Assembly: GCA_001725945.1 (NCBI GenBank)
Contig: LRMT01000050.1
Coordinates: forward strand, 1-43,671
DNA length: 43,671 nucleotides
Direction of reading: 5' to 3'
Source: Cupriavidus sp. UYMMa02A
GTDB lineage: Bacteria; Pseudomonadota; Gammaproteobacteria; Burkholderiales; Burkholderiaceae
Shown here: positions 27,450 through 36,836 of the stretch, piece after piece
Position numbering within the stretch: position 1 is the first letter of the stretch
Layout: every line of letters starts with the position of its first letter
Notes under the pieces: generated by a model
What the model saw: the letters and a program-made list of their open reading frames with translations, nothing else
Told to the model about the DNA's origin: nothing
The model's database searches: none
Made by a program: the position numbers and the translations under genes

Positions 27450-28243
27450 TTACGTTTCGACGTCATGGGTAATCACCAAAGTGATTAACCAGTTTGCTAG
27501 GGCCATCGTCCCGGTCTCCGACCACCATACGAACGAATCTGTCCCCCGTGCGACCAAAACGTGTGATGTGCCAATGACGCGAGCGGTGATGACGGACGGT
27601 CAGTAATGGCCACAATGTGTGCACCGCGCGATCTCGCAACGCGCAAAATGTCCACGGTATAAGGCAGGTACCGTACGTATCCAATGCCGACAACGACGTC
27701 CTCGGGCCCAACCTGCTGGAGCTGATTGGCAATGTCTCCGTTGCCGATGTTGAGAAGCGTTGCCTTGCCAGTAATTTGCTGGAGGTGTGCGGTCAGGTAG
27801 TGTGCCATTGGGGAAGTAGTGCCATGCCCACTGATCCAGATCCTTCGCGCAGCGATGAGTTGCTTCGCTACCTGCTCACCTAGCGCAGTCGCATTCATAC
27901 GCTCGGTGGCGCGCATCAGTTCGCTATCTATCGCGAAGACTTCGGTCTTCAGCTCTTCTAGATCGGACGGTCGCTCCCGCTCGGCCATCCCGCTCGCACC
28001 AGCTCGCTCGAGCAAGCCTTCACGGAGCGCTGCACGCATCTCCGAGAAGCCCTTGTAGCCGATCGCCTTTGCAAAGCGCACAACCGTAGCGTCGCTTTGG
28101 TTGACGGCCTCTCCCACTTGACGTGCCGTGGAAAACGCGACTGATTCGCTGTGGTCGAGAATGTACTTCGCCAAGTGCGTCTGTGCACTTGTCAATGTTT
28201 TGGCGTTGTCAGCCACTGCCTGTCGATAGCCCGATGAAGTCAT
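27450..28243 (-). pseudogene. RpiR family transcriptional regulator (HTH plus SIS), C-terminal frameshift
   Basis: A DNA-binding regulator with an N-terminal HTH_6 domain and a SIS sugar-phosphate-type sensing domain. The start at 28243 (MTSSGYRQAVADNAKTLTSA) is chosen over the ATG-less extension to 28300. The HTH reads AVNQSDATVVRFAKAIGYKG, and the SIS part WISGHGTTSPMAHYLTAHLQ and VVGIGYVRYLPYTVDILRVA. After SLAHHTF one base is missing near 27555. The other frame gives the expected VARGTDSFVWWSETGTMALA and LITLVITHDVE, then stops at 27450-27452. It lies 165 bases upstream of the binding-protein gene on the same strand and likely controls the operon. Confidence 0.82.
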
Positions 28244-28259
28244 TGTAGTAGGTATTACA
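28244..28259. promoter_or_regulatory. Candidate operator: near-perfect inverted repeat before rpiR
   Basis: TGTAGTAGGTATTACA is a 7-base inverted repeat (one mismatch) around a GG centre, directly before the rpiR ATG. A partial copy (TGTAGTGTTTG) lies about 17 bases further upstream. RpiR proteins commonly bind such AT-rich palindromes and autoregulate. The role is inferred. Confidence 0.4.
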
Positions 28260-28459
28260 GAATATGGTTTGACTGTAGTGTTTGCGACACGCCGGGTCAA
28301 GTCGGATCTACCGCGTGTTTACCCTTCTTCGTCGCTTCGCCTAGGTCTGCTCAAGAGCCGTGTCGCGAGTCCGTTGAGCGTACTCCTATTTCGATGTATG
28401 TGATGATTTAGGCACGTCGCTTTGAGTTCTTTGGGAAGCGCGCGGAGTCGAACCTGAAT

Positions 28460-28685
28460 CATCCAAAAGCATTGGAGGCCTCAAACAGTTGCCGCGGCCC
28501 CGCCGTTTCTTGAGCACCTTCCGAACGAAGCGCTGGATACCGGCAGGCTGGTTATCTCTGGGGACTATGGCGCAAGGATCAGTTTGGAGCGGCGCTGTGG
28601 AGATGCCGATTTCGTGCTGGTCATTAGCACGAAGAGCATGGATGACTATGAGCAGTGGACGAGGGATGAGGGAGGGGTGGCATGA
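28460..28685 (+). pseudogene. Unidentified ORF fragment, coupled to the next gene
   Basis: An open frame without a start codon reads FLEHLPNEALDTGRLVISGD, then LERRCGDADFVLVISTKSMD and ends DEGGVA with TGA at 28683-28685, overlapping the next ATG. The coding character is good but I do not recognise the family. It looks like the C-terminus of a gene truncated on its left. Confidence 0.4.
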
Positions 28686-29005
28686 TGGGCACCGTGCACT
28701 CCTGGTCTGGAGTTTGGCCGCAGTACAAGACGCAGATCAATAAGAATCATCTCGCAGAGGCCACGCTGGACCGCACCAAGTTACACACCTTTGGGGCCAG
28801 TTATGACCCGATTCGGCAGAAAGTAACTTGGTTCCTCGATGGAGTGCGGCAGATGTCTGCCGATGCCCCACCGGTCGGCGCCAACCAGAATTTCTACCTG
28901 ATCATGAGCGCTCAAAACCGTGGTAGCGCCGGCCCATACACCATGTATGTAAAGACGATTTGGGCCTATGTGCCGCCTTCGTCTACGCTGCCAGTAGCCG
29001 AGTGA
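28682..29005 (+). CDS. GH16/concanavalin-like lectin-fold domain fragment
   Basis: A 107-residue product with TKLHTFGASYDPIRQKVTWF followed by LDGVRQMSA, then NQNFYLIMSAQNRG. This is the pattern of the second half of GH16-type glycosidase/lectin domains (F-H-x-Y-G-x-x-W-T...V-x-W-Y-V-D-G). The catalytic E-x-D-x-x-E strand is not present, so it is either a C-terminal fragment or a binding-only module. Context with the phage-like tail gene suggests a phage glycan-binding or degrading protein. Confidence 0.5.
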   Translation: MMGTVHSWSGVWPQYKTQINKNHLAEATLDRTKLHTFGASYDPIRQKVTWFLDGVRQMSADAPPVGANQNFYLIMSAQNRGSAGPYTMYVKTIWAYVPPSSTLPVAE

Positions 29006-29039
29006 GAATGCAGTGCGCAGCCTTCACTGAGGGGGAGCT

Positions 29040-29302
29040 TCTCCCGCTGCTACCGCGTTCGTCAAATCCGTCCGAACGTTCGCCACGCAGACCCCGGCTT
29101 GGGCGACCGCTATCCGCTATTTCACCCTCCCCGACGAGCGCACCGATATCACCTTGATTGCGGAGCGCGTCTACGGCAACCACAACGAGTTCATGGCGAT
29201 CTTCGCGGTGGCGGGTGGCTCAGCTCCCAGACTATCAAGCGCCAGACCGGTTACCTGACCGATGACGAAAAGCGGGCTTACGAAGTAATGCCGTTCAGTT
29301 AA
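29040..29302 (+). pseudogene. Phage tail-associated protein fragment
   Basis: One frame reads FVKSVRTFATQTPAWATAIR and YFTLPDERTDITLIAERVYG followed by NHNEFMAIFAVAG. After an indel a second frame reads LSSQTIKRQTGYLTDDEKRA and then YEVMPFS. The wording resembles small conserved tail proteins of Burkholderia-type phages with a LysM-like IAERVYGN motif. Recognition is by eye. Confidence 0.5.
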
Positions 29303-29349
29303 GATCCCTATTAAGGAATCCAACGACATAGCGTGAAGGGCGGGATTTG

Positions 29350-29382
29350 ACGACCCGGTCGCATGAGCGGCCGGGTCGTTTC
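29350..29382 (+). terminator. Rho-independent terminator-like hairpin
   Basis: ACGACCCGG (29350-29358) pairs perfectly with CCGGGTCGT (29371-29379) around a 12-base loop, followed by a short T run. It lies just after the phage tail fragment and before the transposase. Confidence 0.6.
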
Positions 29383-29544
29383 ACATTGGGCTGCGACTTA
29401 GGCGCTCGCGTAGGCGTCGCAGGCAGGCTGGCAGTTTGGCGTAGGCAGGCGTGACGGCTGCCCACATCATTCGTGCTGGATGACATGAAAGGCGCGCACG
29501 AAGCTCATGTCGGTCGGCGCGAGCTTTGCTTCTCGGGGCCAGGT

Positions 29545-29843
29545 AGACACCTTCATCGGCCAGCGTGGGCACTATGCGCGCCGGCGGCATGTCGGCGAAG
29601 CGCGGCTCGTTGGCAACGGCCAGAATGCGTTCACGCATCCTCGATGCTCAGCGCGTGCCCTGGCGTGGGCCGCTCGGCCCCGGGACGGCGGTCGCCGACC
29701 ACCAAGCCATCGTGGGCCATCCAGCGTTGCAGCGTGCGCACGGTGATGCCGGCCACCTCGCAGGCCAGTCGCAGGCGCGCCCCGGCTGCGTGAGCGGTCT
29801 CGATATGGTGGACCATCGTTTGGCGATCTTCCAGGCCGATCAT
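29545..29843 (-). pseudogene. IS3-type transposase OrfB, N-terminal part only
   Basis: Starts MIGLEDRQTMVHHIETAHAA and includes GITVRTLQRWMAHDGLVVGD. After an indel near 29635 it continues in another frame with RERILAVANEPRFADMPPAR and PTLADEGVYLA, then loses similarity. The rve catalytic domain is absent. Confidence 0.65.
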
Positions 29844-30319
29844 GCGTCCTCGTCCTTGTCCTTCGGGAAGATCCCCTCGAGCTTTTTTGAAAGTATCAAC
29901 AGGGCGGCGGTTTCGGCCAGGGCCTTCTCCTTGCGGCGCAGCTCGCGCTCGAGTTCCTTGATGCGGCGCCGATCGGCCTTAGTCTCGCGAGGGGTGGCGC
30001 GCGCATCCTCGGGCTCAGCCAGCGCCTGCGTGGCGGCAGTGCGCCACTGCTCCAACACCTGCGGATACACACCGTTCTCACGGCACCAGGCGTTCTTGCT
30101 GGCGTCGTCCATCGCAGCCGTCGCCAGCACCGCCTCAAACCTGGCCGCCGCTGTCCATGCCCGCTCGCGAGCGGGCATGGACATAGCGTCCGCACGCCAG
30201 CGCTCCAGCGTGGCCACTGCCACACCCAGTTCCCTTGAAACCACTTCCACCGCCGCACTCTCCGGGGGTAACAACCGTGCTACCGCCCGGTCCTTGAATT
30301 CCTGTCCGTAACTAGCCAC
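29840..30319 (-). CDS. IS3-type transposase OrfA
   Basis: A 159-residue HTH protein (MASYGQEFKDRAVARLLPPE, GVAVATLERWRADAMS). A second helical part WCRENGVYPQVLEQWRTAAT is followed by a leucine-zipper-like C-terminus (RRIKELERELRRKEKALAET). It matches the OrfA of a betaproteobacterial IS3-type group and is intact. Confidence 0.75.
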   Translation of the reverse strand: MASYGQEFKDRAVARLLPPESAAVEVVSRELGVAVATLERWRADAMSMPARERAWTAAARFEAVLATAAMDDASKNAWCRENGVYPQVLEQWRTAATQALAEPEDARATPRETKADRRRIKELERELRRKEKALAETAALLILSKKLEGIFPKDKDEDA

Positions 30320-30379
30320 TTCTCTCTCTTATCGCCCCCAGGGTTCAAATTCTATCGGGGCGACAATGGTATGAACGCC

Positions 30380-30490
30380 CCCACCTACCGCAGATACTGG
30401 TCGCAAAATGAGCGATTCCTCACATTCCAACTTCATCGATGCGGGCCAAAATGAGGAAGATCACTGGACTTCTTCACCGGAGAGTTCGAA
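30380..30490 (+). other. IS110 left non-coding region (possible bridge RNA)
   Basis: About 110 bases between the IS3-type element and the IS110 transposase start. IS110-group elements carry a structured non-coding (bridge) RNA in the region before the transposase, so this is where it would lie. I did not fold it and see only position, not conserved loops. Confidence 0.25.
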
Positions 30491-31508
30491 ATGAAGCGTA
30501 CGACGGTCGGGGTGGATATCGCGAAGAGTGTCTTCCAGCTTCACTGGGTGGATGCTGACACAGGCGAAATCGTGAACAAGCAACTGAAGCGCGCCGTGTT
30601 CCTCGAACATTTTGCGAATCGCGAACCGTGCCTTATTGGCATGGAGGCCTGTGGCGGTTCCCAGCACTGGGCACGGCGATTGACCGAGATGGGCCATCAG
30701 ATCAAGCTGATGCCGGCGAAGTTCGTCAAGGCATTCGTGATCGGCAACAAGAATGACCCGGCGGATGCGCGTGCGATCTCGATGGCCACACAGATGCCAA
30801 GCAAGGCCGTCGCAGTGAAGACCGAAGCGCAGCAGGCCGTACTAGCGTTGCATCGGTTGCGGCAACAGAAAGTCAAGTTTCGAACGATGCAGATGAACAG
30901 TCTGCGGGGACTGCTATCCGAATACGGCGAGGTGATGGCCAAGAGCCGCGCCGCACTGGACAAGGCGATCCCCAGGGTGCTGGCAAGGCTTGCGGAGCGG
31001 CTGCCAGCAATGCTGATCGAATCGTTACGCGAACTGTGGAATGACCTTGATCGCCTCGACAAGCAAATCGCAGACATTGAACGGCGCTTGCAAACCTGGA
31101 TGAAAGAAGACAAGGCTTGCAAGGCAATTGCCGCGATCCCGGGCGTGGCTTGCTAACAGCGACGGCCACAGTCGCGAGCATGGGCGACGCGAAGGCGTTC
31201 AAGTCCGGGCGCGAGTTTGCCGCCTGGCTCGGTCTCGTACCCAGGCAGACTGGGACCGGCGGAAAGGTCCAGCTACTGGGAATTAGCCGGCGCGGCGACA
31301 CGTATGTGCGCACGCTTCTGATCCACGGCGCACGTAGCGTGCTTTCCCACGCGAAGCATGCTGGAGCGTGGGCCGAACAATGCAGAAACGACGACCGGTG
31401 AACGTGGTCACCGTAGCACTCGCCAACAAGATGGCTCGAACTATCTGGGCCATCCTCGCGCATGACAAGCCATACAAGCAGGATCACGTGAGCACGCGAC
31501 CGGCTTGA
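30491..31508 (+). pseudogene. IS110-family transposase, two frameshifts
   Basis: A DEDD-type recombinase. MKRTTVGVDIAKSVFQLHWV contains the first Asp, IGMEACGGSQHWARRL the Glu, and NDPADARAISMA the paired Asp residues. The frame breaks after AAIPGVAC, where one G is missing (GVGLLTATA expected, about 31146). It resumes as LLTATATVASMGDAKAFKSG and EFAAWLGLVPRQTGTGGKVQ with the transposase-20 domain (LLGISRRGDTYVRTLLIHGA). A second break follows AWAEQ (about 31380). The last part is NVVTVALANKMARTIWAILA, ending STRPA with TGA at 31506-31508. Normal length (about 340) if repaired. Confidence 0.88.
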
Positions 31509-31790
31509 CTTCAAAATAGAGATAGTACTGGGGGACCGCGAAGATTACAGGATGACGTCGAAAGGTTGCGTTGGCAATCGAGTGTGATGACAAGACAGGT
31601 CGGACCGGGATTCGCTAAACCTGAAGAATAGTTAGAGCGTTCAGCTCGTGCGACAAATTAGGAGCGAGTCAGCGGATTTCATCGGGGCCTGCAGCGTATG
31701 CTGCGGAAGGCCGCATATAAAGCTGCAATCTATCCTGTTGAATCAGAACACAAGAAAACCTAGCGCATGGGGGGCGTCATATAATCTATT
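31509..31790. other. No gene recognised
   Basis: Contains the presumed right end of the IS110 element and unassigned sequence. A plus-strand frame is open from 31648 but becomes protein-like only near 31795. Confidence 0.4.
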
Positions 31791-31794
31791 CTGC

Positions 31795-31890
31795 CGCGGG
31801 GGGCCTCTTACCCGGTACATCATCAAACTCGCCCAATTGGGCGGCTATCTGGCACGCGCTAACGATCCCCCACCAGGAAATACCGTGATC
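31795..31890 (+). mobile_element. IS4-family transposase C-terminal fragment
   Basis: The frame reads GPLTRYIIKLAQLGGYLARA followed by NDPPPGNTVIW, resembling the C-terminal LAQLGGFLARK-x-D-x-x-P-G-x-x-x-x-W block of IS4 transposases. About 30 residues survive, and the same open frame runs straight into TetR sequence. Confidence 0.55.
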
Positions 31891-32456
31891 TGGGTTCACC
31901 GGGCGCTTACCATCATCACCCCTATCTTCACTCGCTTCGAGCAAGAGATGGAGCGCCGTCTGAAGATGGCGGATGGCCGCAAGACCACCCTCAAGGACAA
32001 CTGGGTCTACTTGAGAGCTGAGTTCATGTGGGATTTCCGCTTCCTGTATCACGACATCAATGACCTAGTGGCGCGCAACCGGATACTGGAAACCAACTTC
32101 AAACGCATCGTCGAGCAGAAAAAGCGGTTCGCGCTCGAGGTTTGCCGTCAGTTCATTGAAGACGGCGAGATGGAAGCCACGCCCGATGAAATTGATGCCA
32201 TCTGCACCAACATGGTGGAGATCACCACCCATTGGCTATCGCACCAGTTCTGCAGCACCCGCGCCAGTACAACGATCCCGAGCAGATTGGCGGCTACTTG
32301 CACGCAATAAGCTATCACGCTTTGGCGATCCTTGCGCCATACCTGCGCGGTCGCGAGCGCATGGCTTTCGACCGACTCGCACGCGACTACGCGGGGTTCA
32401 TGGCTGCAGCCAAAGCGGCAAAGGAAAAGAAGCTCGGTCAAACGGAAGCTCACTGA
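31891..32456 (+). pseudogene. TetR family regulator, ligand-binding domain only, frameshifted
   Basis: The C-terminal domain of a TetR regulator (PF13972-like) is recognisable: FTRFEQEMERRLKMADGRKT, YLRAEFMWDFRFLYHDINDL, then KRFALEVCRQFIEDGEMEAT and EITTHWLSHQF. The frame breaks near 32250. The other frame continues PRQYNDPEQIGGYLHAISYH and LAILAPYLRGRERMAFDRLA to TGA at 32454-32456. The N-terminal DNA-binding HTH is missing, replaced by the IS4 fragment, so it cannot act as a repressor. Confidence 0.75.
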
Positions 32457-32585
32457 AGTGGTCTGAGATACGCGCAATTGTTCCAGACATGGAACTCGCT
32501 AGGCACATCCACCGCACGCCTTGCTCGAGCCGGTCCTAAAGCCTCTAATATCCTCATGGGAGGGGAAGACTGTTGAGAGGGCGAA

Positions 32586-35500
32586 ATGCGCTGTGCAAAG
32601 TGCGGTTTCGATAACCTTCCGGGAAGAAGCTTCTGCGAGCAGTGCGGGCAGGGTCTTGCAAAGATTTGTCCTCAGTGCGGCCAAGAGTCCAGCCCTGCAG
32701 CCCAATTCTGTGGGTTCTGTGGCGCTACATTGAGCGCGTCGCCGCTGAATCCGACGGTCTCTACCGCGCCATCAATCGCTGCTCCTGCCCCGGTGCTTTA
32801 TACCCCGGCGCATCTAGCGGACCGCATCCTCGCCGAACAGGCGGCGATGGAAAGCCGGGGACAATCCGCCGGGGAGCGCAAAACCATCACGGCGCTGTTT
32901 GCGGACATGGCCGGGTCGACTGCGTTGATCCAAGATCTGGACCCTGAAGAAGCCCGCAGTCTCATAGACCCGGTTGTGGCGCTGATGATGGAGGCTGTCC
33001 ATCACTATGAAGGTTACGTGGCTAAATCCCTCGGCGATGGGATTATGGCGTTGTTCGGTGCGCCTATTGCCCACGAGGACCATGCGCTGCGGGCGCTGTT
33101 TGCAGCGCTACGCATGCAGCAGGCCATGCGCAGCCACAGTGACCGGGTTCGACTGGAGCAGGGCATTCCCCTGCAGATTCGGGTTGGCGTTCATACCGGG
33201 GAAGTGGTGGTACGCTCGATTCGCAAGGATGACCTGCGCGCCGATTACGACCCGGTGGGCCACACGATTCATATTGCAGCCCGGATGGAGGGTGTCGCGA
33301 CGCCGTCATCCATCCTCGTCAGTGAGTCGACCCACAAGCTGGCCGAGGGGTATTTCGAGTTCAAGGCCCTGGGGCGGACACAGATTAAGGGCCTGCGCGA
33401 GCCGCTGGCGGTCTATGAGGTGGTCGGACTGGGCGCCTTACGCACGCGCCTGCAAGTTGGCGCGCACCGGGGCCTCGCCCGATTCGTCGGTCGCGAGACC
33501 GAACTGGAGCGCCTCGGCCAAGCGCTGGAACTGGCCAAAGCGGGGCATGGGCAAATCGTGGGCGTGTTGGAGAGGCAGGTGTGGGCAAATCGCGCCTCTT
33601 CCATGAGTTCAAGGCGCGTTCCCAGCAAGGCTGCCTAGTGCTCGAGACCTTCTCGGTATCGCATGGCAAGGCGTTTCCTTACCTGCCCTTGATTGACCTG
33701 TTGCGCAACTATTTCCAGATCACCGCACAGGATGACGAGCGCCGCTATCGCGAGAAGGCAACCGGTCGGCTGCTGACCTTGGATCGCTCTCTCGAGGAGC
33801 ATCTGCCTTACCTGCTCTACCTGCTGGGTATAATCGAAACTGGTTCGGCTCTGCTGACAATGGACCTGCCATCCGGCGTCAGCGCATCTTCGAGGCGATC
33901 GCACGCCTGCTGGTGCGCGAGAGCCAGAACCAGATGCTGATGGTGCTGTTCGAAGACCTGCAGTGGCTGGATAGCGAGACAGAAGCTTTCCTAAATGTCC
34001 TTATCGCGGAAGCACAGGCTGCTGGGATCCTTCTGCTCTTGAACTATCGCCCCGAATACCGGCATGGCTGGGGCAACCACGCTTGCTACACCCAACTGCA
34101 TCTTGAACCGCTTGGTCCCGCGGAAGCACAGGGGCTGCTCACGGTGCTGGTAGGGAATGATGCCTCGCTTATGCTGCTCAAGCAGCTCATCTTGTTAAAG
34201 ACAGAGGGCAACCCGTTCTTCATCGAGGAAGTCGTCCAGACCCTGGTCGAGGAGAATGCCCTGCTTGGCCCGCCTGGAAACTATCGGGTCGACAAGGCCC
34301 CCGTCTCGCTGCATATCCCGACAACGGTGCAGGGAGTGTTGGCCGCTCGTATCGACAGGTTGCCTGTCCCGCAGAAGGAACTCCTGCAGACATTGGCGGT
34401 CATCGGCACGGAGTTTCGCTCCAGTCTGGTCCGTCACGTAACGGGGCTGCCGGAAGAAGTGCTGCATCCCCTGTTGGTGGATCTCCAGGCTGGAGACTTC
34501 ATCTATGAGCGTCCCGATTATCCCGAGGTCGAGTATGCGTTCAAGCATGCGCTGACACAAGAGGTGGCCGGCAACTCCCTGCTAACGGGGCGGCGCAGCA
34601 TCCTTCATGAGCGCACTGCCCAGGCTATCGAGGCACTCTTTCCCGATAGGTTGAAGGAATACTGCAACGAGTTGGCCCTCCACTACAGCCAGAGCGGCAA
34701 TGTCCCAAAGGCGGTTGAATATCTTCAACTAGCCGGCAAGCAAGCCCTGCAGCGTTCTGCGCAGTTGGAAGCAATTGGGCACCTCAGTGCGGCTCTCGAC
34801 TTGCTGAATACAATGCCTGACAATCCCGAGCGCGCACGGAAGGAACTCAACTTGTTGCTGACTATAGGGCCGGCGTGGATGGCAGCACGAAGCCACGGTG
34901 CACCTGAAGTTGAGGCGACTTACAAGCGCGCGCTCGACTTATGCGAACGCATTGGCAACAGCCTGAGCTCTCCTCGGCGCTGTACGGGTTGTGGTCGTTT
35001 TACATCCTGCGGGCTCAATTCAGTACGGCGCGCGCTTTGGCGGATCGTCTGCTCGGTCTCGCGCAAGACACGCAAGATCCGGAGCAACTTGGGGAAGCGC
35101 ACCGTACCCTCGCAAACACTCTTTTCCGATTAGGTGAGTTCGAGTCGGCTCGCATTGAATTGGAACACGCGCTGGCTCTGTTTCGCCCCTCGCAACAGTC
35201 ATACAGTCAGATTCTGCGTTATGCACGGAATCCTGCGGTCCATATGCGAAGCACATTGGGCCGGATTCTGTGGCATTTAGGCTTTCCTGACCAGGCCCTC
35301 GCACGCTGCCACGAAGCGGTCGCGCTGGCAAGGCAAGCATCCGATCCTTTCGCCTTGGCGTTGGCGCTAATCTACGATGCCGAATTGCACGGGCGCCGGC
35401 GCGAGATACACTTGGCGCTCGAGTATGCAGAAGCGGTCATCTCGCTCTCTCGCGAACAGGGCTTCACTCTATATGTTGGCTGGGGAACAGTCCTACGGGG

Positions 35501-36017
35501 ATGGGCGCTGGCCGGGCAGGGGAGTCATTCAGAGGGAATTGCGCAAATGCGCGAAGGCCTCAACGCCCATAAAGCCGCTGGGGCGATACTGGAGCGTCCG
35601 ACGCTTCTTGGGCTGCTCGCCGACGCGTATGGAAAGGCCGAGCAGCCGGAAGAGGGGCTTCGTGTGCTCGGCGAGGCTTTGGCGCTTGCACACGAGACGG
35701 GCGAACGCTTCGATGAGCCGATGCTGCTTCGGCTCAAGGGGGAGCTGATATTGCTTTTGTCAGCGGAAGAGGACGGTTCGTCCTCATTGGCAGAAGAGGC
35801 GGAGGTTTGCTTGCAACAGGCGATCGCTATTGCCCATCACCAGGTAGCCAGGTCAGCCGAGCTCGAAGCATCAATTAGCTTGGCCCGCTTATGGCAATGT
35901 TGGGGAAGGACCAATGATGCTCGCGTGATGCTCGCGGGAATCCATGGCATGTTTATCGAGGGAAGCGATACTGCGGACTGGCAGGAAGCTAAAAAATTGT
36001 TGGAGCGCCTTAGGTAG
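32586..36017 (+). pseudogene. Double zinc ribbon / class III adenylate-guanylate cyclase / AAA ATPase / TPR signalling protein, three frameshifts
   Basis: About 1,144 residues if repaired. Residues 1-50: double zinc ribbon (C3, C6, C17, C20, C28, C31, C42, C45). About 95-285: class III nucleotide cyclase domain with metal aspartates in TALFADMAGSTALI and KSLGDGIMALFGAP. About 295-700: AAA/STAND-type ATPase, with ARFVGRETELERL, a Walker A GVGKSRL that lies just past the first frameshift, and VLFEDLQWLDSE (Walker B). The remainder is TPR-like helical repeats (AEAVISLSREQGF). Frames change at about 33575, 33870 and 34975, each equivalent to one lost base, returning to the original frame. Starts at 32586 after GAGAGGGCGAA. 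Possible role: sensing protein making cAMP/cGMP; ligand unknown. Such architectures occur widely in Bradyrhizobium- and Burkholderiales-type genomes. Confidence 0.85.
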
Positions 36018-36103
36018 CGATTGCTGAGGCCCATCCTCAGCGCCATGAACTCGCCGCTAGGCACGAATGCTGGGCGTCGAGTGTTGGTTTCCCTGTGGGC
36101 TTG

Positions 36104-36306
36104 TCACAAACCTGGACTCACATGCAATGCGTAAAGCTGCTTCGGAGTGACTCTATCGGGAGCCACTAGATTCTCAAAGCCATCTTTTGCCAGTATCTTC
36201 TTTAGCGTTCCGTTCTGTTTTAACTTCGTCACCAAAGCAATCTTCGAGAACTCCCTGATGAACGGCGCGTAATTGATGATCGTTGCTTTGGACAGGGCGC
36301 GCGAGC
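36104..36306 (-). pseudogene. Short remnant, possibly integrase-related
   Basis: A minus-strand frame without start reads ALSKATIINYAPFIREF and then LKQNGTLKKILAKDGFENLV to a TGA at 36104-36106. The first piece resembles the N-terminal SAM-like domain of tyrosine recombinases; the second is unrecognised. Low confidence in the family. Confidence 0.3.
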
Positions 36307-36410
36307 GTACTGTATCCCTGCAGGGCGATTAACAATCGCCGGAGGGGGCATCGTCGATGCCATCCATCTCACTTTCAAGGCAGACGCTTAGCCGTCGCGC
36401 AGGCTTGGCT

Positions 36411-36508
36411 TTTATAATGCCAGCCGGCTCCACTCGACGCTGGGCTACGTCAGCCCCATGACGTTTGAGAAAAACTGGTTCGCAGCTCAGCAAAACCGGG
36501 CTGCCTAA
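36411..36508 (+). mobile_element. IS3-family OrfB C-terminal tail
   Basis: FYNASRLHSTLGYVSPMTFE followed by KNWFAAQQNRAA and TAA at 36506-36508 is the typical last part of IS3-type OrfB (Y-N-x-x-R-x-H-S-T-L-G-Y). Only 32 residues remain. The sequence after the stop (TTCCTCGGTTATGGGATTCG) is probably the terminus of that element. Confidence 0.75.
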
Positions 36509-36836
36509 TTTCCTCGGTTATGGGATTCGTGGAACAGGGGCAAGGTCAGCGAGCCACCATCAGATCTTCCAGAATTGCTTCTAGGGATTTCCTGATATTG
36601 CAGCACTGCACGTCTATCGTCCGTTAAGACAACACGGTCTCGGCAAGTCAATGAACGCACAGAAACAACCTTCTTCTCAGGCAGCTAGGTCCCCGGTCGT
36701 CCCCATCATGACATTTCTGAGGGCAGCAGTTCGTCGAGATGCCATCAGTTTACTCCGGGGCCTCATGCCCGGAAGTCATAAAAACAGAGCGCCGCGCAAT
36801 ATCCTTTCATTTGGAACAAATCCCCGTCAGCAAACT
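36509..36836. other. Non-coding gap with one repeat copy
   Basis: Contains the IS3 end and one copy (36561-36598) of an imperfect 38-base repeat. A plus-strand ORF at 36651-36965 overlaps the acyltransferase tail and is not supported. Confidence 0.4.

Larger units (their letters stand above)
29400..30345 (-). mobile_element. IS3-family element (two-ORF type), truncated at its orfB end
   Basis: On the minus strand, orfA (30319 to 29840) overlaps orfB (start 29843) by ATGA. The orfB integrase core (DDE) is missing: the similarity stops around 29540. Near the left end TATCGCCCCC and CGGGGCGAC (about 30328-30353) form an inverted repeat that may be part of the terminus. Confidence 0.6.

Noticed and set aside
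28440..28475. GGAGTCGAACCTGAATC, like the T-loop of a minus-strand tRNA
   Set aside because: The five-base T stem does not pair and no anticodon or D arm can be placed, so no tRNA.
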